Assembly (NCBI GenBank): GCA_012845835.1
Contig: JABAKD010000005.1
Coordinates: 7,320,655-7,384,654 of the forward strand
From: Undaria pinnatifida
Lineage: Eukaryota; Sar; Phaeophyceae; Laminariales; Alariaceae
Length of the DNA: 64,000 nt
Reading direction: 5' to 3'
The notes under the pieces are model-generated. The model was not told where the DNA came from and did no database searches. It was given only the letters and a program-made list of their open reading frames with translations. A program made the translations under genes and the position numbers. This document shows, in pieces, positions 24,157 through 36,298 of the stretch (positions are counted from its first letter, which is position 1; each line of letters begins with the position of its first letter).

Positions 24157-24833
24157 TCATCACCCTGTTGACCTTGTTGGTACTACTAGCTGTAGGGCTA
24201 AGGGGAGTCGATGACTTGTATCCTTCATGAGGACATACTCACCCCGTAACACGCGCGATCGGAGTATCACACAGCTTGCAAACATAACTTTGGACGAAAT
24301 CGTCGATCTCACACACAGCTGCCGCAGCATGCTGCTGCTGCTGCCGTGAACTTTGCATAAAAAAATAAAACAAAAGACCAACATCACGGGTTCTGCGGGT
24401 TCTGAACTCGACGCCACAGAAAAGTCAGGGCCTCAAAACAATCCAGCGCCGCTAAGTGAGGTGGACCCTTCGCCCGCTTTCTGTGACAAAAAGTTCATGG
24501 GACATACTCAACCTACTATGAATACGTAGATACTTAAAACTCGAAACGGACGAACATATAGTGGTGTGCGATGAGGCAGTTACTACTAAACACTGCTGGT
24601 GATGGTGACTACTTACTGCCGCTACTACAAGTAAGTATACTATATAGTATATTATAAAGATAAAATTACACTCCAGTTGTGAGACCGAATATTTTGTCGA
24701 AACTCATCTTTGCAAGCTGTGTGATACTCCGATCGCGCGTATTACGGGTTGTGTGTCCTCATTAAGGATATAGGTCGGCGACTCCCCTTACAACTACATA
24801 CAGTGTAGCTATCAGGGTCAACAGGGTGATGTT
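24157..24833. repeat. Inverted repeat with ~175 bp arms and ~330 bp spacer
   Basis: The left arm (24157-24335) contains CATCACCCTGTTGACC, AAGGGGAGTCG, GAGGACA and CGCGCGATCGGAGTATCACA. The reverse complement of all of these is at 24665-24833 in the same order. A third, single arm is at 42598-42700. The spacer holds no recognised gene. This could be a MITE or foldback element, but its outer ends are not defined. Confidence 0.65.
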
Positions 24834-26460
24834 AGTCAGTCTGCGCGCGGAAACTGTAAAACCAATTTTCGGGCGACAAAATCTGACAGCTGTGTGTGGA
24901 AGGAAATGCATGAGTTTATAAAGTGAAATCTTGCAAGTCGAATAACCGGTGAGCGGGCGGGGGGGGGGGGGGGATCATGTCGCATAGATGTAGGGGTTTG
25001 GTATACGCGTGGTGCTAGGTCTAGGTGATATTTCGGGTGGTGGGGAAGGAGGGCCCGTTGGGGGGAGGGGGAAATTGCAGCAGCGGCATGGATGGCTCTA
25101 GAAAGATAATGAGGTGATATCAAGTGCGTGGAAGTGTTTTTTATTCATTCAGTCAGACAGGCAGATTTCGATGTCATTCAGTCAGACAGGCAGATTTCGA
25201 TGTTAGGTGGGGCGTTTGAGCAAGAGGGAACGGGAAAAAAAAGTAAAGTATATAGACCTATCCTGCCTTCTGCAGGTGGGTGCTGCTCGTGATGATGGGG
25301 AAGAACGAGCTCGCTGCAGAAGGCTGCCCGGCAAATATCTAGCCAATTAATTGCTCGTTGTGTGCGAACTTGCGTGCGTGCATGTGTTTCATTTTAGTCG
25401 AAGGTAACTTTCCGTGTGAATCCCATCTACATCCGACAACAACGTGTATAAAATAATGAGCTTCAACTCTACCACTCATAGTAAAAAAAAGCAAGGAAGG
25501 CCATAAGAAAAGGAAAACTATCTGTGTAGACTATGCAGGGAGGCTAATTTTATGCTGTACCTGCTTCCAGCTTGGCATCGATCTAATCAGCCTGCCGCCC
25601 TGCTCCACCTTTCCTTCTCAGAACCTGTCATCAGCCTCCCGTTAAGGGAATTTTCACTCACTGCTCCCCGAGCAGTGACTTGTGTCCTCACCACTATATT
25701 AACATAAACACGGGGATACGTACCAACGCGGGGTTCAAGTTGTGGGAAGTACCTCGCTCGCACGGGCCAGTACCTGGTACACCTTTAAAACATGGTATCG
25801 ACAACATCTTTTTAATAGTTAAATTAGCAGTTCAGTTGGAGTTATACGATGATGCCTACTACCAGGTATATCGGACAACTGGACACACTCACTCCTCAAT
25901 ACATGCACTCAAATACTTTTCACATGCACATTTTGATATTTTACTTCATGTGCGAGTACACACCGGAGGTAGCTTTTTATAGTCTTTCCTTGTAATAACA
26001 GTAGTAGGTTTTACCTTGCCCCCCGTATTTTCGTCGAGTATCGGAACCGGGGTCTCAAAGTGCCCCTCCCCCCCAAACCCTCCGTCCTCCGCCATATAGA
26101 TTACTACGGAATGTTATGGCACAAGGTACCAGATGATGTGTGTCGATTACCCCCTGCTCTTGATCCCGCGATGGGGTGTTTGCTTTCTAATGACCCACCC
26201 TGTAAAACTGTGCACATAGTGTACACACATGTTCGGTTAAACACCACTTACTTACTTGGGAATAGTGCGCTAGTATGCTGTCGCCGTAGCTAACTGTATT
26301 ACTAAAATTCCATCACTCGTCGATTCTCTGGTCGCGTAATCCTTTTAGTTTTCACTCACGGTCGATTACCATATTTTTTGGGACTTCATTCAGATGAATA
26401 TATATGCTATTCGTACGTTCTGTCGGAAACAATTAACGACTTCGGCGTTGTTTGGTCACA
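24834..26460. other. No gene recognised; short repeats
   Basis: A G-homopolymer of about 16 lies near 24959-24974. A perfect 29-bp tandem duplication is at 25145-25202. TACCAGGTA-type words occur near 25771 and 25859. No exon is supported. Confidence 0.4.
25145..25202 (+). repeat. Perfect 29-bp tandem duplication
   Basis: Units 25145-25173 and 25174-25202 are identical (core TCAGTCAGACAGGCAGATTT). Confidence 0.85.
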
Positions 26461-26461
26461 C

Positions 26462-26660
26462 GAGGAAGCCCCGGGTGCTGGGGAGCGGCAAGGGGGTGGG
26501 AGGGGGTCCAAAGTGCAGTGTGGGAAGGTGTGCTACGCGCGCGCAAGATCTCGATGCTTGTAGCACCCCACGCTTTTTTTTTTTTCCGTCTGTTGATGTG
26601 GCCGCATTTATTTACTTTTCGCTTGTAAGGTCGGGACTCCTTTGTCCCAAAGGGTTGATT
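26462..26660 (+). repeat. Dispersed repeat, copy 1 (partner at 28585-28760)
   Basis: It shares a CCCGGG/G-rich start, GTGTGC-ACGCGCGC, GATGCT, ACGC-TTTTT, TGTGG-(C)CGCA and TTACTT-TCGCTT with 28585-28760 in the same orientation and spacing. The copies are diverged, and no coding content was recognised. Confidence 0.45.
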
Positions 26661-28180
26661 TTTTTACTTCGTTTTAATTTTTTGTTTTATTTTGTATTTT
26701 TTCTCTCATTTGATATTGTTGTTCTGGCTTGTTTTGTTGTGTGATCGTATCCGGTACGCTAGCATTTCACTTACTTTACCTTGATGAATATTGCGACTGT
26801 TTGGTTTACTCTGTTTCACAGTCTGTGCCCACATAATTTGTATTTCTCTAGGATGAAGAATGAAGAATCAGCATGGACTCTAGGTGTGCTGATGATGATG
26901 TCGGGTATTGTGTTAGTCTACAGAAAGAACGGTTTACTGTAATGTGAAGACTACACACACTTCGCTGTCGTATCGTATGTATAATGAAATACGCCGTCAT
27001 ACGCAGAAACAGGTCAAACAATAGGTTGCGTGTGATGGAAAGAGAGCAAAACAATGAAATCACCAAGAAGTATGGATTATTCCAAACCAATATAAAACGG
27101 AGACATATTTCACTGGTTGATATAAACCATGTAGTATATGTCATATAAGTAAGTAAGGGCGTTTTATTTCGTCACTTCTGCTCCCCTCCAGTCGGAATCG
27201 CATGATCATTCAGTTGCCTGTACACTTCTTCTGGACATTTGTCAAGCTTTCTGCAAGGCATGGAAACAGTCTCACAGGGTATAGAATGTGTCTTCCCTTC
27301 TTCCTCCCTGTACAGAGTGCAGAGGCCTTCGTTTCTATGTGAAGAGCATGGTAAATCGCTCCCTGTGCATGTCGATTTTGTTTGCTTCTTGTCAACTCGC
27401 GCTCTCGCGGTTTGGGCGGCGGAGGAAAATTTACGTTGTCACCGGTCATCGCGATTCGAACAACAGTATGTAGCAGTATTGATAGTAGTAACGAGCCCCG
27501 AAACTTTTCCGCCAGCAGGGGGGGTAGCAGTGTTTCGGTTAGACTACGAGTATAATGTATAATACTGGTCTACCTGGTACAATAATAGCTCATGAATTAG
27601 TATAATACACCCCAAAAGTCCGTAACGAACAGAAGAACGATTTTTTAACATTCCATCGCTATCATACTATTATACGAACGCGAATGAATGCTGGTGTCAA
27701 CACCACGAGCGAGCAACTGGGCCTTCCTTTTTGCCTTCAATAAACATGTATGAGGTACCTGTGGTGTGGTAATCTGAAGGCACCAGGTACAAGTTTTCCT
27801 ACATAAACCATCTGCAGAAGAAGCAAGGAGTACCACTGCGAATGGCCAATCGGGGTTGGACATGTTGCCACACACACGCATTTTTTTGTTTTCGCTCTTC
27901 CCCTCAAGTCTAGACTAACATCTTCGAACTTTTTTCCATTTTCTTTCATAGTGTCCGTAAACAGACGTAACTCAGATCCAGGGTCACAACGAAAGCAGGC
28001 TCAATTCTCCCCTCCCCACTACGGTACAAGTGCTTATTTTTATCGCGAGAAGACTTCTTCAGCCCTTTCTTCCGTCGCCAGCTCGCGCCGAATGGCGCCT
28101 GCCCACGCTGCTATGTATTGACGCTCTCAGCAGTTGGTCCATTGCTATTTTTCTATTTTTGCGAACATACCGAAAGTCCA
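26661..28180. other. No gene recognised
   Basis: AT-rich with scattered short frames. It carries TACCTGGTA near 27570 and a TAGTCTAGACTA-like word near 27908. No splice-bounded exon or repeat is evident. Confidence 0.35.
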
Positions 28181-28182
28181 AT

Positions 28183-28262
28183 CCCCGCGGGATTCGAACC
28201 CCACAGTCAACTCTACCTACAGTAGTAGTAGCATTCAAGGGTAACCAATAAACCACCTGGAC
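28183..28262 (-). mobile_element. tRNA-derived SINE head or tRNA pseudogene
   Basis: On the minus strand there is an A-box-like GTGGTTTATTGGTTA and, about 50 bases on, a perfect B box GGGTTCGAATCCC inside a T-arm with a paired stem. The acceptor strands do not pair, so it is not a working tRNA. The spacing suits an internal pol III promoter, as in tRNA-derived SINEs. Confidence 0.5.
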
Positions 28263-28584
28263 GACGGGCCCAATGCCCCCTCTGTCGCCCGCACGCTCCC
28301 TACTACTACTACCATTCATTGTTGTTGTGATTGGTGACGACCGAAAAAGCCGTGGTTCCAAGGCTTGCTGTGACTAAATAAAAAAACACGTTTCAGAGCA
28401 GGATGATTGTATCGTACGAGTACAGTAGACCGCGTCTCTACTTTCCTATTCTCCCATCGTGCTTGTCTTCATCGCAGAACGCACAGCAGAGAGCACGAGA
28501 AAGCAAAACGTCGATCGACCCTTTTTGAGGCTTCAAGGCAGGAGACACCGAAACCTAAGGACGAGTTCGGCTTCGACCACAAAA

Positions 28585-28760
28585 ACAACCCCGGGGGGGG
28601 GGAAGTCCGCCGTGCATCGGGGGGAGGTGTGCAACACGCGCACGCGCGCAGCATGATGATGCTGGATATAACGCCTCACGCTTTTTCTATGTGGTTGATA
28701 TGACCGCACTTACTTGTCGCTTTTAGTCGACATGCATACCAGATTCCAAAAAGGGCAAAA
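28585..28760 (+). repeat. Dispersed repeat, copy 2 (partner at 26462-26660)
   Basis: Same blocks as copy 1 in the same orientation, starting at a run of G near 28590. Confidence 0.45.
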
Positions 28761-30657
28761 TAACATTGATTAACAGTTTGAAGGAATATGCCGAAACACA
28801 CGCGCAACTCGTGGAGCAAATGCGAGGGCCGAGAAGAGGTTAGGCGCCGTTGGCCAGGGTGCGTTCACAAAAGTGCCACCGACTATACAGCGCTCGTGCA
28901 AACTGGGCTGGTCAGTCGAAGAACCGACGGATAAAAAAACACCCCCCCGAAGGGTTAATGATACCAGTATAATGTTATCGTCCTAAGCGAAGTTCCATCT
29001 CAAGCAAAGTACCAGGAAGGCATACCAAGCAAAACACATCGTCGTAGTACGACTGGCCATCATGCGACCCACAGCAGCTAATTCTATGTTCTATGTAACA
29101 CCTTGTAGTGGGTGCTATATGGAAAAGGACACTCACATTCGCCTTTAACCCTCACCCTCGCCCCCCCTTTCGCCCACTCACCTCAACAGCCGGAGAACGA
29201 GCGGGTCACTGGCCCGTTCTTGCAGACCCACCTCGTTGTAGACACGTGGAGAAGATAGGACGGCCACAACAAGCAGAAGCAGCAGCAGTAGTGGTAGTAG
29301 TAGTAGTGCGCGGTGTGGAAGTGATGGTGTTCTGTATGCCGAGAGTGATGAGTGCACCGTAATCCATACCAGGTATTTATAAGGCCCTAATATAACTCGT
29401 TCCGCGCTCCTTGGATAATGGTTGGCTCTTGTGTTGTCACTCCGCACATTACTTCATTATCATTACACATTTATTTGAGCACGGACAACTCAGCAGTAGC
29501 ATCTGTATACTGGTACTCGTATCGTACGTACATATGATAGCAATGTCAGGGCCTGAGCCATGGGTTTTCTTTCAACAAAACGTGTACCAGGGTACCAGGT
29601 ATTCGGTAGTGATGACTGGTACCAGGGTAGTATTATACTTTGAAACATCTGCGCACCGTACCCTATACTTACGCCTGTGGTATAATACACATATATATGC
29701 AAGCACGTGCTGCGCCAGCCTACTACGTAGAATGGATTGGTTCCGGGGGTTACGGCAGTACCTCGTTGTATTCTACCAGGTATGATCTGATACATCTGTT
29801 TCTGGTCTCTGCTCTCTGTGGCACGTTTTGTAACGGCGGAATCTTAGACTATGCGCTAAATTTACGTCCAGTGATACACGGTTATAGAACCTGGCAGTTT
29901 TATCTTTCCATTTTCGTCTACCTCGACGGTGAGAATTAAATATATGTGTATAGTCTATATCCCTTTTCACCATCGAGCGAGAAGGTACACTTACTGACAT
30001 AGTCTAGTAATAATCTAATGCTAACCAGCGACATGGAGCATACCTAACCCCAATGTCCGCGCCGATTTTTCATCGTCCGCGTGCGTAGAAATAATCAATA
30101 CGGCTTTTTTGGTTTGACAACATACCACATATTACGAGACAGGCCTTATAGTAGACAACAATTCCCCGCTGGCCCGCCGGTATCATAAGGGGCATCCTCT
30201 GCCTGCCTGACATATTAGACTATTATACGTACTGACATAGACTATAGTTCGTATGTATTATGCGATATTATTTGAAATGTTATGCGAGCGCAACCCGACA
30301 GCTTTGGTTACATGTTCATCTCGCATCACTTTTGCTTCACAGCTTTTATGACAAGTCGTGTAAGAAGAGTTTGCTGTTATTTTTACGCTCGTTCGGTGAC
30401 CTTCTGGACAAAAGCCGTGGTCACAGGCAGGTGGTGTGTGTCGCGCCCCCTTCTCTCCCGCCATACTGCATGCTTTTGCTTTTATCGCGCAGATAGTTCT
30501 TCCGCATTTCCACTGACTGCTCGTCGACTTCCAATCCCTTCTCCCCCGAGATCGCGGTCTCTCGAGCATTCGCGCTCTGGCCAAGGCTACGGCACAGGGG
30601 GGGCACGTTTATGGTCATGAGTGTCGGCGGCTCGGGGACTCTCGCGCGAGCGGTTAC
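28761..30657. other. No gene recognised; cluster of TACCAGGTA words
   Basis: Three exact TACCAGGTA words (near 29366, 29591 and 29774) lie within 420 bp. A GTAGTAGT run is near 29.3 kb. The frames show no recognised domain. Confidence 0.4.
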
Positions 30658-31027
30658 TGTTAAGGAATTAGTGGGGTATTAGTCCGTTCGACCACTTGCA
30701 AAAGGTTAACCACTAGCGTACCCAGACTAAGCCTTATAACACTCTCCCCCCCTGAAACGGCGGGATAGCAGGTCGGCCGGATATACGGCGGACCTCTGTC
30801 AATATCCAAGCCGTTTCATTCCCTGGGGTACCAGGGAGAGTATTTTTCAAGTTCGACATGGGGAAAATCTGAAAAGTTTATTATTGTGGATGGTGGGGAT
30901 CGAACCCACGACCCAAAAAACCCATGGTCTGTCGACGACGCCACTTGTTAAGGAATGAGTGGGGTATTAGTCCGTTTGACCACTTGCAAAAGGTTAACCA
31001 CTAGCGTACCCACTAAAGCTTAGTACA
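30658..31027 (-). mobile_element. TRIM (miniature LTR retrotransposon), complete, with tRNA-like module
   Basis: Terminal direct repeats of 82-84 bp (30946-31027 as 5' LTR and 30658-30741 as 3' LTR on the minus strand) have TG...CA ends, and the element is flanked by the 4-bp target duplication TTAC (30654-30657 and 31028-31031). On the minus strand the 5' LTR is followed after two bases by TGGCGTCGTCGACAGACC, a candidate primer-binding site. The purine tract GGGGGGGAGAG abuts the 3' LTR. The 200-bp interior has no coding capacity. Next to the 5' LTR lies a tRNA-like segment with a perfect B box. A rearranged relative is at 61698-61892. Confidence 0.85.
30888..30945 (-). promoter_or_regulatory. 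tRNA-like segment with pol III B box inside the TRIM
   Basis: The minus strand reads AGTGGCGTCGTCGA (A-box-like, overlapping the putative PBS) and then GTGGGTTCGATCCCCAC, a perfect T-arm with the B box GGTTCGATCCC. No acceptor stem closes it, so it is not a tRNA gene. It may give the element internal pol III initiation, or be a captured tRNA fragment. Confidence 0.55.
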
Positions 31028-33398
31028 TTACCCTATTATTTTGCAAAATCTTTGTTTTCTGTCGAGGGCGCCCAGGAAATATTTTTTGACACCTCTCATC
31101 ACAATGGCCAGAATAAAAAACTAAGCGGAGCGCTGTGATCGCAGGACGATTTAGAAGACAACTTTTAAAAATGTTTTTCCAATTTTTATCACTTGGTTGT
31201 AGATAACCCCCCCCTGTCCGGTGCTTGGTGCAAACAATGTCTGCCTGGTTGGTGACAACCCCACGTGCTCCGTCCCGGTATAGCACGGATGCGAAGGTCT
31301 ATGGTCATACGACTACGGCCATGCACAAACTGAGTACGCCGCCCCCTCCCTGTTCGGCGGCAGTCCGGCGGCAGACGGGAGGTACTCGTTTGTTGCTTGC
31401 GTTAGTCATTTGACCATTGACCACGCATCCCTTTTGAGACGGAGCACCGTTTCTACTCCTAATAGAGACACCTCCAACATCTGGGCGCTCATTACGCTTC
31501 TTCCATACCAGGTATATACTACACAGAAGCTGTTTGCTTATCCTATCCCCGTCTTGTTTCCCCGCCTGCGGCCACCATCTATCTCCTAGGATAGCGATTG
31601 TTTTCTCTATACTTTCTAGTCTACCAAACTGTTCCATGTCACATACCAGGTGCATATAATTTCCTCATCTCCTTCTCTAACGCATCCCGTTCCTCCTCGT
31701 ATATATCACATTCTCCTACTGTATGTGTCCTACTCTCTATTGTTGTGCCACGTAGGCATATATTATTGTGGTCACGTCCTCCTCCCGACTACTGGTATAC
31801 CTCTTTCTTCTTTCTGGTAGGTCCAGGTCCCATGCGAAATCACATCCTCAGCTTTTTCGCGTAGTTTATTGGGCCGTGCAGATACGTTTTCATTCCAATA
31901 TCTTCCCTCAACCCCCCGTATATCTCTAAGTGATCCTCTTATTTTACGTTATCTCTTGGCGCCTGCCTTTACCTTTCTTCTATACTTTCTTTTACTTCTG
32001 TCTTGTACCCGCCAAACTTATCTGTAGACAGCACCTCTTCTTGGTCTCCCCCTAAGTCCTTCACTATTTTCTCGACTTCTTATCCCATCTTATTCCAGCT
32101 CGCCCTTTTGTTATTTTCTCCCGTACATCCCTATCAATTATGACGGCTGGCAACCTCTTTTCTGCCATATTCCTTACTTCATGTTGCCATTTCAACTTTC
32201 TCGCGTCTCTATCTGTTTTAAGGGGTTACATTCCTAATTCTGCTCTTAATACTGTATTACTCGTCGTACTTGAGCATCATAGTATATTTTTAGCTGCTAT
32301 CATCTGCACTGTTTCCAATTGTTTTACGAACTTCGCGTTCCCTTCCCATTCTTCTCCTGCATACTCCAACTTTGGTACAATCGCAGAGGGGGGGGGGTCT
32401 CCAAAACCAAGTGATCTAAAAATGAAAAAAAAAACAGCTATACAGATCGTTTGATTATGCGCTTCTTTTGCTTTTTGGGCGGTGCTTAGAAGCATTAGGC
32501 TTACATGGTTCTTCCTACAAGGTTTTACACATATAACGAAGGCCGTTCGTCGACATCAACACTCCTCCGTATCCCTACACGCTGAATACATGAGCTTCTG
32601 AGCAAATAAAACCCCGTCTATACAGATAGACCCACCGCGTGGCAAAGGCCAGGACAACCGTCAAACATGACAGCAAATTCTGGCCCCACTGCTGCACCAC
32701 CACCCCTGTCCGACGCAAAACTATTGTCGGCCCAAAGAGGGTATCACGGTCACGGTCTGGTAAAAGCGTTTGCGGATTTTATATGACTGGCCCTCCCGTC
32801 CCTTCCTGGCTCCCGTCCCCCCGGCGTTGCAACACCGCCCTGCCCGACGCATTATTCATAACGGGCATCCCGGTTAGGGCCCGGTAACAGTGTGTCACCT
32901 TCAATATAATAGGTTCGCCTTTTCGTTTCCTCATTCCCTGCTGATGGGGAAGCTCCTCCTCGGCCTTCTCCCTGGGTTCGCTATGTTTCAACAATGTCCA
33001 GATTTCAGGCCATAAAGTGGACCACGATCATTACCCCTGAAGCAGACTCACCTTGCCGTTTCAGTTCGTAGGAGAAGCACCAAGAATCACATCTTTAATT
33101 TCGCTTCAATCTCTTGTATTTTCGTTGTTGTAGCAGACAACAAGGTTGATTTAACGATAGGTGACACCTGGCAGGTATAAAAGTTGTTTAATAATAGGGT
33201 TCCGTTGTCCTTTGGGGGGTGCTTAGGAGCATTAGGTTTGCATAGTTTATCCCTGAAAGTTTTCTGCACACAGCGGAAGCCGTTCCTCAACTGGAACACT
33301 CCTCCTTATCCCTAAACGCTAAAGACAGGAGCTTGTCGACAGCTAGGCCCCCACCCATGCAGGTAACCCCCCCCGAGTGGCATTGGTTCGGACCATCG
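31028..33398. other. No confident gene; pyrimidine-rich, with one diverged direct repeat
   Basis: Bases 31.5-32.4 kb are T/C-rich on the plus strand. A ~130-bp diverged direct repeat occupies 32465-32600 and 33210-33340 (shared GGTGCTTAG-AGCATTAGG, GTTTTNCACA, ACACTCCTCC-TATCCCTA). Both copies keep a short basic frame on the minus strand, of unknown origin. Confidence 0.4.
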
Positions 33399-33899
33399 TC
33401 ACACATTACAGTACCTCCTGAATTCACCATTTTCCACGGAACCGTCGTTTTTCAGATAGTCGGTGGGGAGCTCGATATGCGCCTCGCCATCAACCGCACA
33501 ATCGTAAACCTCCGCGTATAATACCTCGTCGCCGGTTTTCATGACTACCTCAAAACTTGCTATCTATTCCGCGAAAGAAGGAGAAATTGCAACGCTAGTC
33601 TAGAGCGGCTGTCGCACAGTAATCTTCTGCTCCTGTGTGATTTACTCCTAGCAATGGCAGATCTCCCATGATCCCCCGTGTAGCATGACTGGTTGTGTCA
33701 CTCGTACGTTCAATCCAACGTAGTTATCCATGCGTGGATCGTTGATCGTGCCATGGACGTGGCCAATTTGCCCTCATCTAGTTGCAGCTTTCCTCTTGCG
33801 TTCGAAAACGGAAACTCGTTAACGCACTTCAGCCTTGTGGAGTCTCTGCTTCGTGACGCGCTTCTCTTTGTATTCCAACTCCATCAGCTGCTGAAGATC
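33399..33899 (-). CDS. Cluster of exon-like segments, unidentified protein
   Basis: Three minus-strand segments read like coding exons: 33899-33828 (charged, helical, DLQQLMELEYKEKRVTKQ, ending at a GTGCGT donor); 33772-33648 (GHVHGTINDPRMDNYVGLNV and GGSWEICHC); and 33560-33399 (VVMKTGDEVLYAEVYDCAVD, then HIELPTDYLKNDGSVENG, then TGA). The last has acceptor-like TAG sequence upstream and a possible GTACTG donor before the stop. Reading phases of the first two do not join cleanly, so the model is incomplete or the locus is decayed. I cannot assign a family. Confidence 0.3.
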
Positions 33900-34158
33900 C
33901 TTGTTAGGAAACATCTATCCCCTGTTTCCATGTGCCCCGCTTGAATAACCCACCGAGTTTATTGGATTCACGGACTCAGGCAAGAAACGCCATGTGCCTA
34001 TACTGTAGCTTTAACTTCTCCACATTTGCCGCATTACCTAGAGCGAGAAAACGAACCATCATCATTAGGTTATCTAGTATATCTGTTGATTATATAGTAC
34101 TACCCACTAGCTGTCATACTTAATCACGTGTCCATGTAACCTAGTGGGAAGTGCTACA

Positions 34159-34368
34159 CAGCCAACAAATTATACACCCGTGGAGTTCGACGAACCTCGC
34201 AGACTACAGCATTGATCTCCGGCGCTCCCGCGCGCCACTGACTATTTGGTAAATCAGTAACGCTCGAGCTGTTCTCACACAACATTAAATGACGATGTTG
34301 GAAGTCGAACCCACGTACCTAGTGGTCAGAAGTGTACGCTCCATCCACCAAGACCACTTCAAGTGACT
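34159..34368 (-). mobile_element. tRNA-derived SINE, copy S1
   Basis: The head (34287-34352, minus) has an A-box-like TGGTGGATGG and B box GGTTCGACTTCC. The body continues to a conserved tail with GGAGATCAATGCT, GCGAGGTTCGTCGAACTCCA and GTGTATAA. Copy S2 at 54701-54918 shares both the head (CTTCTGA-CCA, then GGTTC) and this tail in the same arrangement, which defines a SINE family rather than stray tRNA pseudogenes. Confidence 0.65.
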
Positions 34369-34577
34369 TTAGCCAACATAGTGAATTCATTGGCAGTCGT
34401 TTTCGGCCCTTCCCCCTCCATGGCAGAATTGACTTCCAGCGTTTTACGTTGTGCCAGAACACGTTCCCTATTCCTGTTAACGTCCTCTCATTCTTGACAG
34501 TGCGTGAACTTGCAGGCGGGCTATCTTCTTGCCGGATGCGCTCGGTTGCGAGAGGCGCTATATCGGGGGGGCTGCCT

Positions 34578-34664
34578 TCAGACTGCCCTTGCGCTCGGCA
34601 GCGCGACATTCAAGTAGACGACAATGTAGTCAGAGAGCAATATGCCACCATCTTCCAGTTGACG
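34578..34664 (-). pseudogene. Possible ubiquitin-like fragment
   Basis: After a CTCGTCAG acceptor-like site the minus strand reads RQLEDGGILLSDYIVVYLNV to a TGA at 34578. Q-L-E-D-G followed by L-S-D-Y is the most conserved stretch of ubiquitin and close relatives, here with one extra residue and a divergent end. The rest of the fold was not found. It may be an exon of a ubiquitin-like protein, a pseudogene, or chance. Confidence 0.3.
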
Positions 34665-35121
34665 CTGACGAGCGGTGTTTCTTCTTCCGTCCTGTCTTTT
34701 CGAGTCTGTAGCTGAGCAGCCCGTTGATCGATGATGCGCACTTGCGAACCCTTCTCCAATAGCATATTACCCTCTTACCGTTCGAAGCCCCGGCGCTCCC
34801 GTCCCGGGAGGGTCGACGACAAGGAAAACTCTGTGCAGCTGATGTGCCACCCTTCCCTTCCACTTGTACTCGCTCTCCTCGCTGAATTTGAATTGCCAGA
34901 CTATTTAGAGATCTCCCTGTTTGACGTTGCCGTATGTGGGAGGAAGAACGTTGCATGATGTATGTGTTGCGATTTCAGCCCAAACAAGCAGTGCTTTAGC
35001 TGTTCTGCGTAATTAATTTATCTGCAATGTTCAAGAGATAAAATTTACAGCCAACCCGTGAGATATCCTCCAGGCTATCTCTAGGTGAGGCGCTTCCTGA
35101 CGACGATGATACGCCGACCGG

Positions 35122-35367
35122 AGTCATCCCGCGGCATGGGCTGCACTTTTTGGGCCAAGCGTTTCTGACCGGTTGAGTTCTTCAAGTGTACAACTGTCGG
35201 TTAGATTGATATTTTACGAGTATCATATTTGTTTCAGGACTAGCGCGTAGAAATGTTGGTCGGATTGCGCGAACATAATGTTTTCGAAGGCATGTGTCGG
35301 GTGAGATATTGAGCTTCTCATGTTAGGAGCTCATAAACTTCTGCTGCACCCCTTGCGTAAGATGGCT
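35122..35367. mobile_element. MITE, copy D
   Basis: It starts AGTCATCCCGCGGCATGGG and ends near GCGTAAGATGGCT. The interior matches copy C closely (TTTTTGGGCCAAGCG, ATGTTGGTCGGAT, GGTGAGATATTGAGC, GTTAGGAGCTCATAAA). Confidence 0.75.
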
Positions 35368-36298
35368 CAGCAGTACCTTTAAATGATGGTAGTAGTGATG
35401 GCGATCCCTGTAAATGGTGCTGTTCTAACGATCCTACTAAATTGTGCTCCTTTAAGACTGGCATTCACTCGCTTTTAACACTGGAAGCCGCCGTCGAAGT
35501 AGATTTTGAAATTGATGACCGATTTCTCGCCCTTTGTCGCTCGCTTGTGGTGGTTATTCGCAGACACATTGCAGCCGTTCCTGCAATACCTCGGCCTTCG
35601 GCATTATTCGTTTCCTCGGTCGACCTATCGTGGCCTTCCATCATGGAAAGCCCTCTCATGGTTTTGGCAATGTTGCTGGTGACGCCGGAGTCCCCAGTTC
35701 TTTCAGCTTTGGATTTCGGAATTCGAACGTGTTTTGTGCAACAGTGCGGTCTGACGATAATATTGCACGACGATCCTGAGAAGCTCCTGTTAGTAGCAGA
35801 CCTCTACAAACGCACAAGTATGCAGCGACAGCAGTTTCAAATGACTATGATTTGACAGCTGCGCGGAGAAAGTCACAGTAGATATATAAGGAAGTTCGGG
35901 TACGTAGCAACTCGGGCCTCACGCGTCGTATACGTGTACTTGACGTCGCCGATGGACCGCAGTTCGATACTGAAGCGCCAAACACGTCGAGGCTCAGAAT
36001 CTATTTGCGGGGCGGTCGCACGTGGCCACGTGGTGGATGTAAGGGTCCAGAGGCTTGGCACGAGTCACTGCTGAGCGGACTCGTGAAAACGATAAGAAGA
36101 ACTATGAAGGTGGCGCTCTCTGTGCCAAAGAAGGAGAAAGGAGAGAAGGACGCGGAAAGACTAAGAGTGACAGGGATGGTAATCGAGTGTGTTTCACCAT
36201 CCCACGATAAAAAAGAGGTGTTCTTCGCGCTCTACCGCTATATGTACCCCAGACGTCGTTTAAATGACCGGCTGACAGCAGTGTGCCTTGGTGCTTGT
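35368..36298. other. No gene recognised
   Basis: A 137-codon plus-strand frame at 35442-35855 and shorter frames on the other strand show no identifiable domain. The sequence is flanked by a MITE and a SINE-like hairpin. Confidence 0.3.
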
